Assembly: GCF_002933875.1 (NCBI RefSeq)
Contig: NZ_BFAV01000157.1
Span: 186,001 to 250,000 of the forward strand
Direction of reading: 5' to 3'
Length of the DNA stretch: 64,000 nt
Origin: Desulfocucumis palustris
GTDB lineage: Bacteria; Bacillota; Desulfotomaculia; Desulfotomaculales; Desulfocucumaceae
This document shows positions 16,580 to 24,634 of the stretch, piece by piece (the first letter of the stretch is position 1; each line of letters starts with the position of its first letter). Under the pieces are notes generated by a model, which was not told the origin of the DNA, made no database searches, and saw only the letters and a list, made by a program, of their open reading frames with translations. The position numbers were made by a program, and so were the translations under genes.

Positions 16580-19500
16580 TTATTCGGCTTCCGCGGCCGG
16601 CGCCTTGGACCGGCGCGTGACGGAGTAAACTTTGTTTTTCAGGTCGTCCAGGAAGGTGTACATCACCGGCACCACCACCAGGGTCAGCATGGTTGAGGCA
16701 ATCAGCCCCCCGATGATGGCGTGGGCCATGGGCGCCCTGCTCTCCGCCCCGGAGCCCAGGGCCAGCGCCAGGGGCAACATGCCGAATATCATGGCCATGG
16801 AGGTCATAATAATTGGCCTGAGCCTGGTGAGACCCGCGGAAATTATGGCCTCGGACCGCTCCATGCCCTGGGTCCGCCGCTGTTTGGTGAAGTCGATCAG
16901 CAATATGGCGTTCTTGGTGACCAGGCCCATCAGCATGATGATGCCTATCATGGACATGAGGCTCAAGTCGCTGCCCATCACCAGCAGTCCGAAAATCGCC
17001 CCCACAATGGCCATCGGTATGGAAAACATAATGGCAAAGGGGTCTATATAACTTTCAAACTGGGAGGCCAGTATGAAGAAGATGAACAATATGGCCGTTA
17101 CCAGCGCTATTCCCATGGAGGTGAAGGTATCTCCCATTCTTTCCGATTCGCCGCTGGCGGTGATGCTGTAGCCCGGGGGCAGCGGCATCTCTTTTTTAAC
17201 CCGCTCATCGAATATTTTGTTGAATTCCCCCAGGGAAATGCCGTCCAGGTTGCCCGACAGCTCAATTTCCTTGGCCCTGTCGAATCTCCTGATCTTGCTG
17301 GGTGACGTGGCGTAGGACTGCTCGGTCACCTGGCTGAGGGCGATTCGGGCATGGGGTCCGCCACCCGCGGGCTCTATGCTGCTGGTGAGATAAATATTGC
17401 TTAAATCATCCAGGCCCTTGCGCTGGCCGTCCCCCAGGCGCACCCGCACGTCAACCCGGTCTTCCCCGTCCTCATACTGGCTTACCACCACGCCGTTGAA
17501 CAGTGTTCGCAACGTATCCCCAATCTGGGCCGTGGAAATCCCAAGGTCCGCCGCCACATCCTGCTTGATTTGAACTTTTCCCTCGGGTTTGCCGGGAATA
17601 TAGCTGCTCCCCACGTCAACCGCCCCGGGAATGCTTTCCATTATACCCTGGGCCTGCTCCGCATATTTCTGCAGCTGATTCATATCGTCTCCCAGCAGCC
17701 GGAAAACAACTGTTTTTTCCACGTTGAGGCCCGCCTGCATTACTATGGCCGTGCGAATACCGGGTACTTCGTGCAGCTTTTTGCGCAAATCCGCCGCTAT
17801 CTGGCTGGCGCTGCGCTCCCTCTCCTTTTTGTCCACCATTTTCACATAAATATTTACCTTGTCCGTATTAATGGTGGAGTAGGTTTTTACCACCTCGGGA
17901 TAATCCCTGATTATAGCCTCCAGTTTGTCGGTCATGCCCGCGGCGGCCTCCAGGTTCAAACCGGCGTCGAATTCCGCCTCCACGGTAAATTCCCCCATAT
18001 CGGCGGAGGGTATGAAGCTGGAGCCCAGCAGGGGGACCAGCATAATGCTGCCTATAAACAGCAGCAGGGCTACCCCCATTGTCTTCCAGCGGTTCCTGAG
18101 CACAACCCTGAGAAAGTGCGCGTATATCAAGTTAAAATTGTCAAAGCCCTTGTTAAACCAGGCCAGGAATTTACCCAGGGGACCCCTGGACCTGAACTTC
18201 TCATCCTTTAAATGGCGGGAAGCCAGGAGAGGCACCAGGGTGAAGGAGACCAGCAGGGAAACCAGCACGCTGAAGACCACGGTGATACCGAACTGTTTAA
18301 AAAACTGGCCCACAATGCCGGTCATCATGGCCACCGGCAAAAACACCGCCACCACGGTAAGGGTGGTGGACATAACCGCCAGCCCTATTTCCTCCGAGGC
18401 TTCCTTTGCCGCGGCAAGGGGAGTTTTGCCCATTCTCATGTGCCGCACAATGTTTTCAATGACCACTATGGCATCGTCGATAAGCAGCCCCACCGAAAGG
18501 GAGAGGGCCATCAGGGACATGAAATTAAGGGAAAAATTCATCATCTTCATGGCAAAGAAAGTGGCTATGATCGAAGTGGGTATGGACAGGGCGCTAATCA
18601 TGGTGCTGCGCCAGTCCCGCAGGAAAATGAACACCATGGCTACCGCCAGCAGCGCCCCCTCAATAATGGTGTTGAACACGTCCCTGACGGAGTCTCTTAT
18701 GTAGACGGAGTTGTCGCTGACTATGTCCAGGCTGACCCCCGGGGGCAGTTCCTTCCGGAGGTCTTCCACAGCCTCTTTAACACTGTCCGCCACCAGCACG
18801 GTATTGCTGCCGGACTGCTTGACTACGTCAAGTCCAATGGCCGGTTTCCCCTGGTAACGGGAACTGCTGTCCATTTCCTTCACCCCGTCCACCACGGTGG
18901 CTATATCCTTAACATAAATCTGCACCCCGTCCTTGCGGGCCACCGGCAGGTCCAAAAAATTCGCCGGACGGTCCACCTGCCCCATGGTTCTCAGGGTTAT
19001 TTCCCGGCCGTTGCTGCTGACTTTACCCCCGGGGACCTCCATATTCTCGCTGCCCAGGCTGGCTAAAACCTCGGAGGTGGTAATGCCGTAGGCCGCCAGT
19101 TTGTCTTTATCCAGGTTGATCTGTATTTCCCTTTCCTGGGCCCCGTACACGGTTATATTCCCCACGCCCTTGATTACTTCCAGGCGCTTTTTCACCAGGT
19201 CGTCCACAACTCCGGTCATTTCCTTCTGGGTAATGTTACCGGTAATGGCCAGGGAAATGATGGGAAAAGCAGTGGGGTCGAACCTTGCTATCACGGGGTC
19301 CTCGATATCATCCGGAAGCTCCCCCCGGATAGTGCCTATTTTATCCCTTACATCCTGGGCGGCCACCTCCGGAGACGTTTCCAGGCTGAATTCCGCCACC
19401 ACGGTGGCGACCCCTTCCTGGGCGGTGGTATAAATATGCTTCACCCCGGAAATCTGGCCCACCGCCTCTTCCAGTTTACGGGCAATTTTGGTTTCAATCT

Positions 19501-19672
19501 GCTCGGGGGAGGCCCCCTGCTGCACCACGGTCACCACCACGTAGGGAAATTCCACCTCGGGGTAGTCGTTTATGTTCAGGCCCACGTAACTGATAATGCC
19601 GAGGGATACCAGGGCAAGTATGATTACCGTAGCAAAGACGGGCCTTTTCAGACTGAGATTAGTCAGAAACAA
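16580..19672 (-). CDS. RND family multidrug efflux permease (AcrB/MdtB-like)
   Basis: This 1030-residue protein is a full-length RND pump with a helix at residues 10-30, two large periplasmic-type loops, and the helix blocks 335-500 and 850-1000. TM4 contains the proton-relay acids in SVGLLIDDAIVVIENIVRHM. It starts with TTG after AAGGAGG. It forms an operon TetR - adaptor - RND on the minus strand. No TolC gene is adjacent; a Gram-positive host would use the pump across one membrane. Substrate unknown. Confidence 0.92.
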   Translation of the reverse strand: MFLTNLSLKRPVFATVIILALVSLGIISYVGLNINDYPEVEFPYVVVTVVQQGASPEQIETKIARKLEEAVGQISGVKHIYTTAQEGVATVVAEFSLETSPEVAAQDVRDKIGTIRGELPDDIEDPVIARFDPTAFPIISLAITGNITQKEMTGVVDDLVKKRLEVIKGVGNITVYGAQEREIQINLDKDKLAAYGITTSEVLASLGSENMEVPGGKVSSNGREITLRTMGQVDRPANFLDLPVARKDGVQIYVKDIATVVDGVKEMDSSSRYQGKPAIGLDVVKQSGSNTVLVADSVKEAVEDLRKELPPGVSLDIVSDNSVYIRDSVRDVFNTIIEGALLAVAMVFIFLRDWRSTMISALSIPTSIIATFFAMKMMNFSLNFMSLMALSLSVGLLIDDAIVVIENIVRHMRMGKTPLAAAKEASEEIGLAVMSTTLTVVAVFLPVAMMTGIVGQFFKQFGITVVFSVLVSLLVSFTLVPLLASRHLKDEKFRSRGPLGKFLAWFNKGFDNFNLIYAHFLRVVLRNRWKTMGVALLLFIGSIMLVPLLGSSFIPSADMGEFTVEAEFDAGLNLEAAAGMTDKLEAIIRDYPEVVKTYSTINTDKVNIYVKMVDKKERERSASQIAADLRKKLHEVPGIRTAIVMQAGLNVEKTVVFRLLGDDMNQLQKYAEQAQGIMESIPGAVDVGSSYIPGKPEGKVQIKQDVAADLGISTAQIGDTLRTLFNGVVVSQYEDGEDRVDVRVRLGDGQRKGLDDLSNIYLTSSIEPAGGGPHARIALSQVTEQSYATSPSKIRRFDRAKEIELSGNLDGISLGEFNKIFDERVKKEMPLPPGYSITASGESERMGDTFTSMGIALVTAILFIFFILASQFESYIDPFAIMFSIPMAIVGAIFGLLVMGSDLSLMSMIGIIMLMGLVTKNAILLIDFTKQRRTQGMERSEAIISAGLTRLRPIIMTSMAMIFGMLPLALALGSGAESRAPMAHAIIGGLIASTMLTLVVVPVMYTFLDDLKNKVYSVTRRSKAPAAEAE

Positions 19673-19685
19673 AAGCTACTCCTCC

Positions 19686-20789
19686 TTATTCGGCAATCTT
19701 TATGCTGTCCTGGTCTTTGAGTTTGTTTACATTGGTTACTATTACCTTTTGCCCCGGGGCAAGTCCGGATTTAATTTCAACCAGTTGATCAATCATTTTA
19801 CCTATTTGCACCTGCTGGCGCACAGCCTTGCCGTCCCTGGCCATGAATACGAAGTACAGACCTTCCCTGTCTGTCAGGGCGTCCCTGGAAACCGCCGCAA
19901 CCTCCTCCGCGCCGCCTATTTTTATATCCGCCTTGGCGAACATGCCCGGCTTCAACAGCCCGTCACGGTTGTTAATTTTTATTTTCGTCTCGAAAACCCT
20001 GGCGGATTTACTGGCCACGGGATTTATAATATCCACCACGCCCTCGAAGGTTTTGCCGGGATAGGCGTCAAGGGTTATGACGGCTTTAAGTCCGGGTTTA
20101 ATCTGCGCTATTTTTGCCTGTTCAATATTAACCACCGCGTAAACGGAAGATATGTCCGAAATTGTCATGAGCTGCATCCCCGGGGACACCACCTGTCCCA
20201 CATTAACATTGCGGTCCGCCACGACACCTCCCAGGGGAGCGTTTATGGTGGCGTTGCGCAGGTTCTCTTCGGCGTTGCTCACGGCTGCTTCGGCCGAGCT
20301 TACGTCAGCCTCCGCCAGGGCCAGGGCGGTGGATATGTCTTCAAAATCCTTGTCCGACACCGCCCCCTGTTTGTGCAGCTCACTAAAGCGGTCATGGTTG
20401 GACCGGGCGGTGAGCAAAGCGGCATTGGCCTTCTGCAGCAAGGCCTGGTTTGAACTCAGGGCGTTCCTGTATTCTGTATACTCCAAAAAGACCAAAGACT
20501 GGCCCGGAGACACCCTGTGGCCGTTCTCCACCGCCACCCGGCTTACCCTGCCGGCCACCTTGGAGCTGACAGAGGCTTCATGCAGAGCCTCCAGGGTTCC
20601 GGTAAGAGACATGACGTTTTCCATTTTAGCCCTGGTCACTTCTTTGACCACCACGGTCTGAACCGCGTTATTCACGGTATCTTTATCCGCGTCTTTACCG
20701 CCCGCAAGGTTGCCCCCGGCTTTTAGCAGACCGAAGACCACCACGGCGGCCACGGGTATTATCAACAGCAGCTTCCATTTATATTTCAT
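19686..20789 (-). CDS. RND efflux membrane-fusion (adaptor) protein
   Basis: This 367-residue protein has an N-terminal membrane anchor (KWKLLLIIPVAAVVVFGLL). A biotinyl-lipoyl half-motif comes next (GRVSRVAVENGHRVSPGQSL), then a long coiled-coil hairpin (about 110-180), the second lipoyl half (APLGGVVADRNVNVGQVVSPG) and beta-barrel domains. The ATG at 20789 is preferred over a GTG at 20804 because GGAGAG lies seven bases before it. It overlaps the TetR gene by eleven bases and is followed 13 bases later by the RND permease. Confidence 0.88.
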   Translation of the reverse strand: MKYKWKLLLIIPVAAVVVFGLLKAGGNLAGGKDADKDTVNNAVQTVVVKEVTRAKMENVMSLTGTLEALHEASVSSKVAGRVSRVAVENGHRVSPGQSLVFLEYTEYRNALSSNQALLQKANAALLTARSNHDRFSELHKQGAVSDKDFEDISTALALAEADVSSAEAAVSNAEENLRNATINAPLGGVVADRNVNVGQVVSPGMQLMTISDISSVYAVVNIEQAKIAQIKPGLKAVITLDAYPGKTFEGVVDIINPVASKSARVFETKIKINNRDGLLKPGMFAKADIKIGGAEEVAAVSRDALTDREGLYFVFMARDGKAVRQQVQIGKMIDQLVEIKSGLAPGQKVIVTNVNKLKDQDSIKIAE

Positions 20790-21363
20790 TCTTACACTCT
20801 CCACTGTTCGGATTTTGTTTTAAAATGCCGTATAATATGATACTTCTAACCCCATCCATCATTTGATTTACCGTTAAATCCAGCCGGTTCAGTATTTTGT
20901 AATCAAAAAGGGCGTTAATTGTATTATCCAAAATCAGTCCCAGAATCCCCAGGTGAACATCCTTTTTAATTTCTCCGGCCTCCACTCCCTGCATAAGCAC
21001 CTCAATTACCTTTTCCCTTTTAAATGTTCGTATGGCCTGGGTTTTCTCCCACTCCCGGGGAAAGTAAAGCTGCAGTTCCTCCAGCAGCCCGGGAGACAGC
21101 TTTTCCTGGCCGTAACAGTGTATCACCGCCCTTAATTTATCTAACCAGCCGCCGTCTGTTTTTAAAGCCTCCAGGGTACAGTTTTTTTCATTTTCAATAT
21201 GTCTGTCAAATAATTCGGCTATAATCTGCCGCTTGCTTTCAAAATATTTGTAAACGGTTTTTTTACTAATGCCAAGGTCGGAAGCAATATCGTCAATGGT
21301 GAATCTTCTCAGCCCGAATTTACCGATTTGCGCCCCGGCCGACCTTATAATTCTGTCTCTCAA
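20779..21363 (-). CDS. TetR family transcriptional regulator
   Basis: This 194-residue protein has an N-terminal TetR helix-turn-helix (FTIDDIASDLGISKKTVYKYF, residues 21-41) and a variable helical ligand domain. It is first in the efflux operon and probably represses it. The start is TTG with AGGGAGGG upstream. The ligand cannot be inferred. Confidence 0.88.
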   Translation of the reverse strand: MRDRIIRSAGAQIGKFGLRRFTIDDIASDLGISKKTVYKYFESKRQIIAELFDRHIENEKNCTLEALKTDGGWLDKLRAVIHCYGQEKLSPGLLEELQLYFPREWEKTQAIRTFKREKVIEVLMQGVEAGEIKKDVHLGILGLILDNTINALFDYKILNRLDLTVNQMMDGVRSIILYGILKQNPNSGECKNEI

Positions 21364-22112
21364 GGGGATACCCTCCCTATGGAAAATAAAACGGTTCCCT
21401 GAGTTTCCAAAAATAATCTACCAGCCGGCTGCCACCCGGTCAAGTAAAATTTGGGTTAACCCTAACTAACATTACACGGGGAAATACAATAATGTTTCAT
21501 CCCGGCTGAAAAATTTTTGTTTTCTAACAGTGCCGCCTGACGGTGGTAAAATTACCAATACAGCAGAGCCGGGGGTAAGCGCCACGGCTCTGCTGTATTT
21601 CCGTTATTTCCCGGGGAATTCAAGTTTAGCAATTATTTCCCCCTTAAAAACAGGGCACATCACAATGGCAATGAAAACAACCATCGCCTGACCATGTGAG
21701 GCTATGGCATAGCGCCCTTGAATAGATTCCTCCCATACATATAGACGCAACAGAGGAATGATTTACTTCATTTCCTAATTTGATTTCATTTACCCCACAT
21801 CCTTAGGCCCCTTTCCCGCCCGGAGACATTCTTTGGAGCAAGCCAACAACAACCCCCGCCGCAAGGGCCGCGATGGCGGCCAAAATTCTAAACTCACAGG
21901 CTGACCACTGGCCTTAAAGGCCGGTAAAATATAATCATTTTACAAATCGACAAAAATAGTGTCAAAGAACAAACAAATCCACCTTATTGACAAAATCTAT
22001 CGAACGGCTTATATTACATATAAACTGTTAACATGCAACTTATTATCACTTTATGTATTCTTTAGGATATTTTCTCTTGATATGCATAAAAATGGCAGGG
22101 AGTGAAGTGTAT
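21364..22112. other. Long intergenic region with one strong orphan hairpin
   Basis: About 750 bases hold no convincing gene. TACAGCAGAGCC (21559-21570) pairs perfectly with GGCTCTGCTGTA (21586-21597) and is followed by TTTCCGTTATTT, a strong terminator without an annotated gene before it on the plus strand. It may end a short RNA or mark a lost gene. Confidence 0.5.
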
Positions 22113-22538
22113 ATGGCCGATATGAAAAACCCCTCAATCCAGGGCACAATGTTTGAGGCCTTGGGTATCATAGTGGAGGAAGCCGGACCGGACAAGGTGG
22201 TGCTGACCATGCCGGTGGGCCCCGCCACCAGGCAACCGTACGGGCTCCTGCACGGTGGAGCGTCCGTGGCCCTGGCGGAAACCGCCGCCAGCATCGGCGC
22301 GCACCTGAATGCCGCCCCGGAGGGCAAGGCGGCGGTGGGCCTTGAAATAAACGCCAACCATATCAAGCCCAAAAGGGACGGGGTGGTAAGGGCCAGGGCG
22401 ATTCCCCTGCACAAGGGAAGCACCACCATGGTCTGGGATATTAAAATAACGGACGAAAAAGAAAAGCTTGTCTGCGTATCCAGATGCACCATGGCCATAA
22501 TTGATATACCCGGCGGGGAGAATGGCAAATTTAAATGA
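22113..22538 (+). CDS. Hotdog-fold acyl-CoA thioesterase (PaaI/MenI family)
   Basis: This 141-residue protein has the hotdog motif LLHGGASVALAETAAS, with the catalytic acidic residue in the following helix and a conserved Asn/His (INANHIKP). It should hydrolyse acyl-CoA esters in the cytoplasm. ATG 22113 is chosen because AGGGAGTG lies nine bases upstream. It faces the CoA-transferase genes, so relief of CoA trapping in that pathway is plausible, but the acyl group is unknown. Confidence 0.82.
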   Translation: MADMKNPSIQGTMFEALGIIVEEAGPDKVVLTMPVGPATRQPYGLLHGGASVALAETAASIGAHLNAAPEGKAAVGLEINANHIKPKRDGVVRARAIPLHKGSTTMVWDIKITDEKEKLVCVSRCTMAIIDIPGGENGKFK

Positions 22539-22561
22539 GGCTCACAGGCTGTTGGCGGGAT

Positions 22562-22590
22562 AAAAGCCGGAGGACACTCCCCCGGCTTTT
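22562..22590. terminator. Two-way terminator between the thioesterase and gctB
   Basis: AAAAGCCGG (22562-22570) pairs with CCGGCTTTT (22582-22590). The A-run and T-run at the two ends serve both converging genes. Confidence 0.7.
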
Positions 22591-22606
22591 ATTTACCAGC
22601 ATATTT

Positions 22607-23476
22607 TTATTTACCCGCATATTTTAATGTAAGCTCTAAAAACTCATCCAGCCCGGACAGTTTCTGTCTTGCAGCGGCGCCCCCCATAATCAGGTTGGCG
22701 GGGTCCGCCGCCCTCAGGGCGGCCAGTTCAGCCTCCCCGGGATCTTCCGCCACTTTCAATTCATTGGCCACCAGCAGGTCCCAGCCCACGCTTTGCCTTA
22801 TTTCATCCACCTCAACCCCGGGATATATGGTATCCAGATACATTTCCCGGGTCTCCGGGTGGAAGCGGAACACGCACTTGCTGGTAACCACGGCCACCGG
22901 GCCGCCGCCCAGAAGGCCGGCCCTTTCCCTGGCCCCGGGGGTTCCGTCCAGGAAACCCGGGGTGGTGAGAAAATCAACCCTGGGAACAAATCTGTGTTTT
23001 TCCAGGCGCATCATAATTACCACCCGGCCCACCGAAGAGCCGATGTCGTTACCGCCGCCGCTGCCCGGCAAACGCACCTTGGGGCGTTTATAATCCCCCT
23101 CCCCGTAAATAGCGGTGGTGTTTAAGTTGCCGAACCTGTCTATCTGGGCTCCCCCAAGTACTCCGATGTCATAGTAGCCCGCCTGCAGGTCTCCGAAAAC
23201 ATGCCATTCCGAGGTAAGGCAAAGGGCTTCGTCAGCCGCGGAGGAATCCCCGACGTTGAAATCCACCCTGTATTTTTCAGGCCCGATGCATCCGGATTCG
23301 TAAACTATGCTCAAATTAGGCGCATGGAACCTCTTGGCCAGTATCCCCGCCACCAGCGGTATGCCGATGCCCACAAAGGCCACTTCCCAGTCCTTGAATT
23401 CCTTGGCCGTGGTTATGGCCATCAGTTCCGAGGCGGTGTAGCTTTTACCTTTAACAAGCTCACTGCTGCCTTTCAT
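22607..23476 (-). CDS. gctB: Glutaconate-type CoA-transferase, subunit B
   Basis: This 289-residue protein has VYESGCIGP, with the Glu that forms the covalent CoA thioester in family I transferases, and the glycine-rich PGSGGGNDIGSS. The Glu argues for a transferase and against the related IpdAB-type hydrolases. ATG 23476 follows AGAGGGAGTG by six bases. Context with glutaryl-CoA-dehydrogenase-like genes suggests a C5 dicarboxylate (glutarate, glutaconate or 2-hydroxyglutarate) as acceptor. Confidence 0.82.
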   Translation of the reverse strand: MKGSSELVKGKSYTASELMAITTAKEFKDWEVAFVGIGIPLVAGILAKRFHAPNLSIVYESGCIGPEKYRVDFNVGDSSAADEALCLTSEWHVFGDLQAGYYDIGVLGGAQIDRFGNLNTTAIYGEGDYKRPKVRLPGSGGGNDIGSSVGRVVIMMRLEKHRFVPRVDFLTTPGFLDGTPGARERAGLLGGGPVAVVTSKCVFRFHPETREMYLDTIYPGVEVDEIRQSVGWDLLVANELKVAEDPGEAELAALRAADPANLIMGGAAARQKLSGLDEFLELTLKYAGK

Positions 23477-23502
23477 CAGGCTCACTCCCTCTAATGTCCC
23501 CA

Positions 23503-24417
23503 TTATATTCTGTTAAATTGCTTTTCCAGGTGACTCAATGCCTGCAGCCGCTCCCAGCCCACTTTTGCACAGTATTCATTATGATCCCGGCAGCCGTGGA
23601 CATATTCGTCCAGCCACTTCAAGAAGCCCTCACGGGTTTTGGACATTTCATGATAGTCCCCGCAAAACATTACATCATAGGAATAAAACCCGTAACAGGA
23701 CTGCGGATAACAGCCGTAGGGAACCTGTACCACGGCGTCAACACAGTAAAAGGGTATCAGGGTCATATTTCCCTGCCGGCGTATCTGCTCCGTGGGCACT
23801 ATTTCCTCACAGGTTATGATGGTATGCCTGGCAGCTCTGGCCTTGTTCTCGTCGTTGCCGGTAAATCCCCAGACCTGGGCATTCCCCAGCACGTCGGCCC
23901 TTTGCACATGAATAACGGCCACCTCCGGCCGCGCGGCGGGAACCAGGGCCACCTGGGAACCGCCGTAGGGGTCGTCCACAACCTTGATTCGTTCATTATA
24001 TTTAATTATGTCCGTGCCCAGCATGGATCTGGTGGCCATAAAGGGCAAATTCAGCCCGCCGGCCAGAAAGCGCATGCTTATGCCGGCGTTGGACCAATCT
24101 TCAACCTCCAAAGTCGCGGGTATGCCCTGCTCCACGGCCCTGCGCACGTTATTGGCCAGCCCGATGGCTCCGTAACCAAGATACGCGCCCTCCCAGCGCC
24201 TGACGCAGCCAGCCCCCACCAGCAGGTCCATAATATCTGTTTTGCTGTCGTCAATTACCGTTAAATCCTTTATACCCTGCCGGATAATTTCATGTACGGC
24301 GGCCACGCAGTCCCTGCCGATGAATCCGCCAAAGGTTATGCTGGCGCCGTCCTTTATATAGGCGCTTACAGCCTCCCGCAGGGTCATCCGTTTATTGCCG
24401 TGGTTATTTTCAGTCAA
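23503..24417 (-). CDS. gctA: Glutaconate-type CoA-transferase, subunit A
   Basis: This 304-residue protein has a family I CoA-transferase alpha fold: ITFGGFIGRDCVAAVHEII near the N-terminus, FMATRSMLGTDI in the middle and GDYHEMSKTREGF near the end. The TTG at 24417 is preferred because GGGGAGTG lies six bases upstream; a farther in-frame TTG exists at 24447. It lies 26 bases before gctB, so the two form one unit, divergent from the sigma-54 activator gene. Expected reaction: acetyl-CoA + dicarboxylate to acetate + dicarboxyl-CoA. Confidence 0.82.
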   Translation of the reverse strand: MTENNHGNKRMTLREAVSAYIKDGASITFGGFIGRDCVAAVHEIIRQGIKDLTVIDDSKTDIMDLLVGAGCVRRWEGAYLGYGAIGLANNVRRAVEQGIPATLEVEDWSNAGISMRFLAGGLNLPFMATRSMLGTDIIKYNERIKVVDDPYGGSQVALVPAARPEVAVIHVQRADVLGNAQVWGFTGNDENKARAARHTIITCEEIVPTEQIRRQGNMTLIPFYCVDAVVQVPYGCYPQSCYGFYSYDVMFCGDYHEMSKTREGFLKWLDEYVHGCRDHNEYCAKVGWERLQALSHLEKQFNRI

Positions 24418-24538
24418 TTTATTCACTCCCCAAAAATTCCCTACCAAATGACTTCAGGATAAATATCTTAAATATTCCGGTTGCTTTTATCGTCAAATAT
24501 ATTTTATCCTTATTAATATAGCCGTATTGCACAGGTCA

Positions 24539-24554
24539 CGGCATTGTTTTTGCA
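24539..24554 (+). promoter_or_regulatory. Possible sigma-54 promoter of the CBS-domain activator gene
   Basis: CGGCATTGTTTTTGCA keeps GG and GC exactly ten bases apart and TTGCA at -12. The rest of the -24 box is weaker than in the other promoters here. It is 81 bases before the ATG. Confidence 0.45.
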
Positions 24555-24634
24555 GTTTAATTTCGGGCAAAACTTTAAGGCCTTTACCATAATTAGCAAC
24601 GGTGCTATAACATGATAAAAGCGAGGTCACTAAA

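Noticed and set aside
16632-19720. Long plus-strand frames opposite the RND permease and adaptor genes
   Set aside because: They mirror the codon pattern of strongly supported minus-strand genes and show no motifs or ribosome sites.
21803-21883. 26-codon hydrophobic frame on the minus strand starting TTG (LAAIAALAAGVVVGLL)
   Set aside because: It looks like a membrane peptide but has no good ribosome site, and the TTG is only one of several possible starts. Not enough to call a gene.
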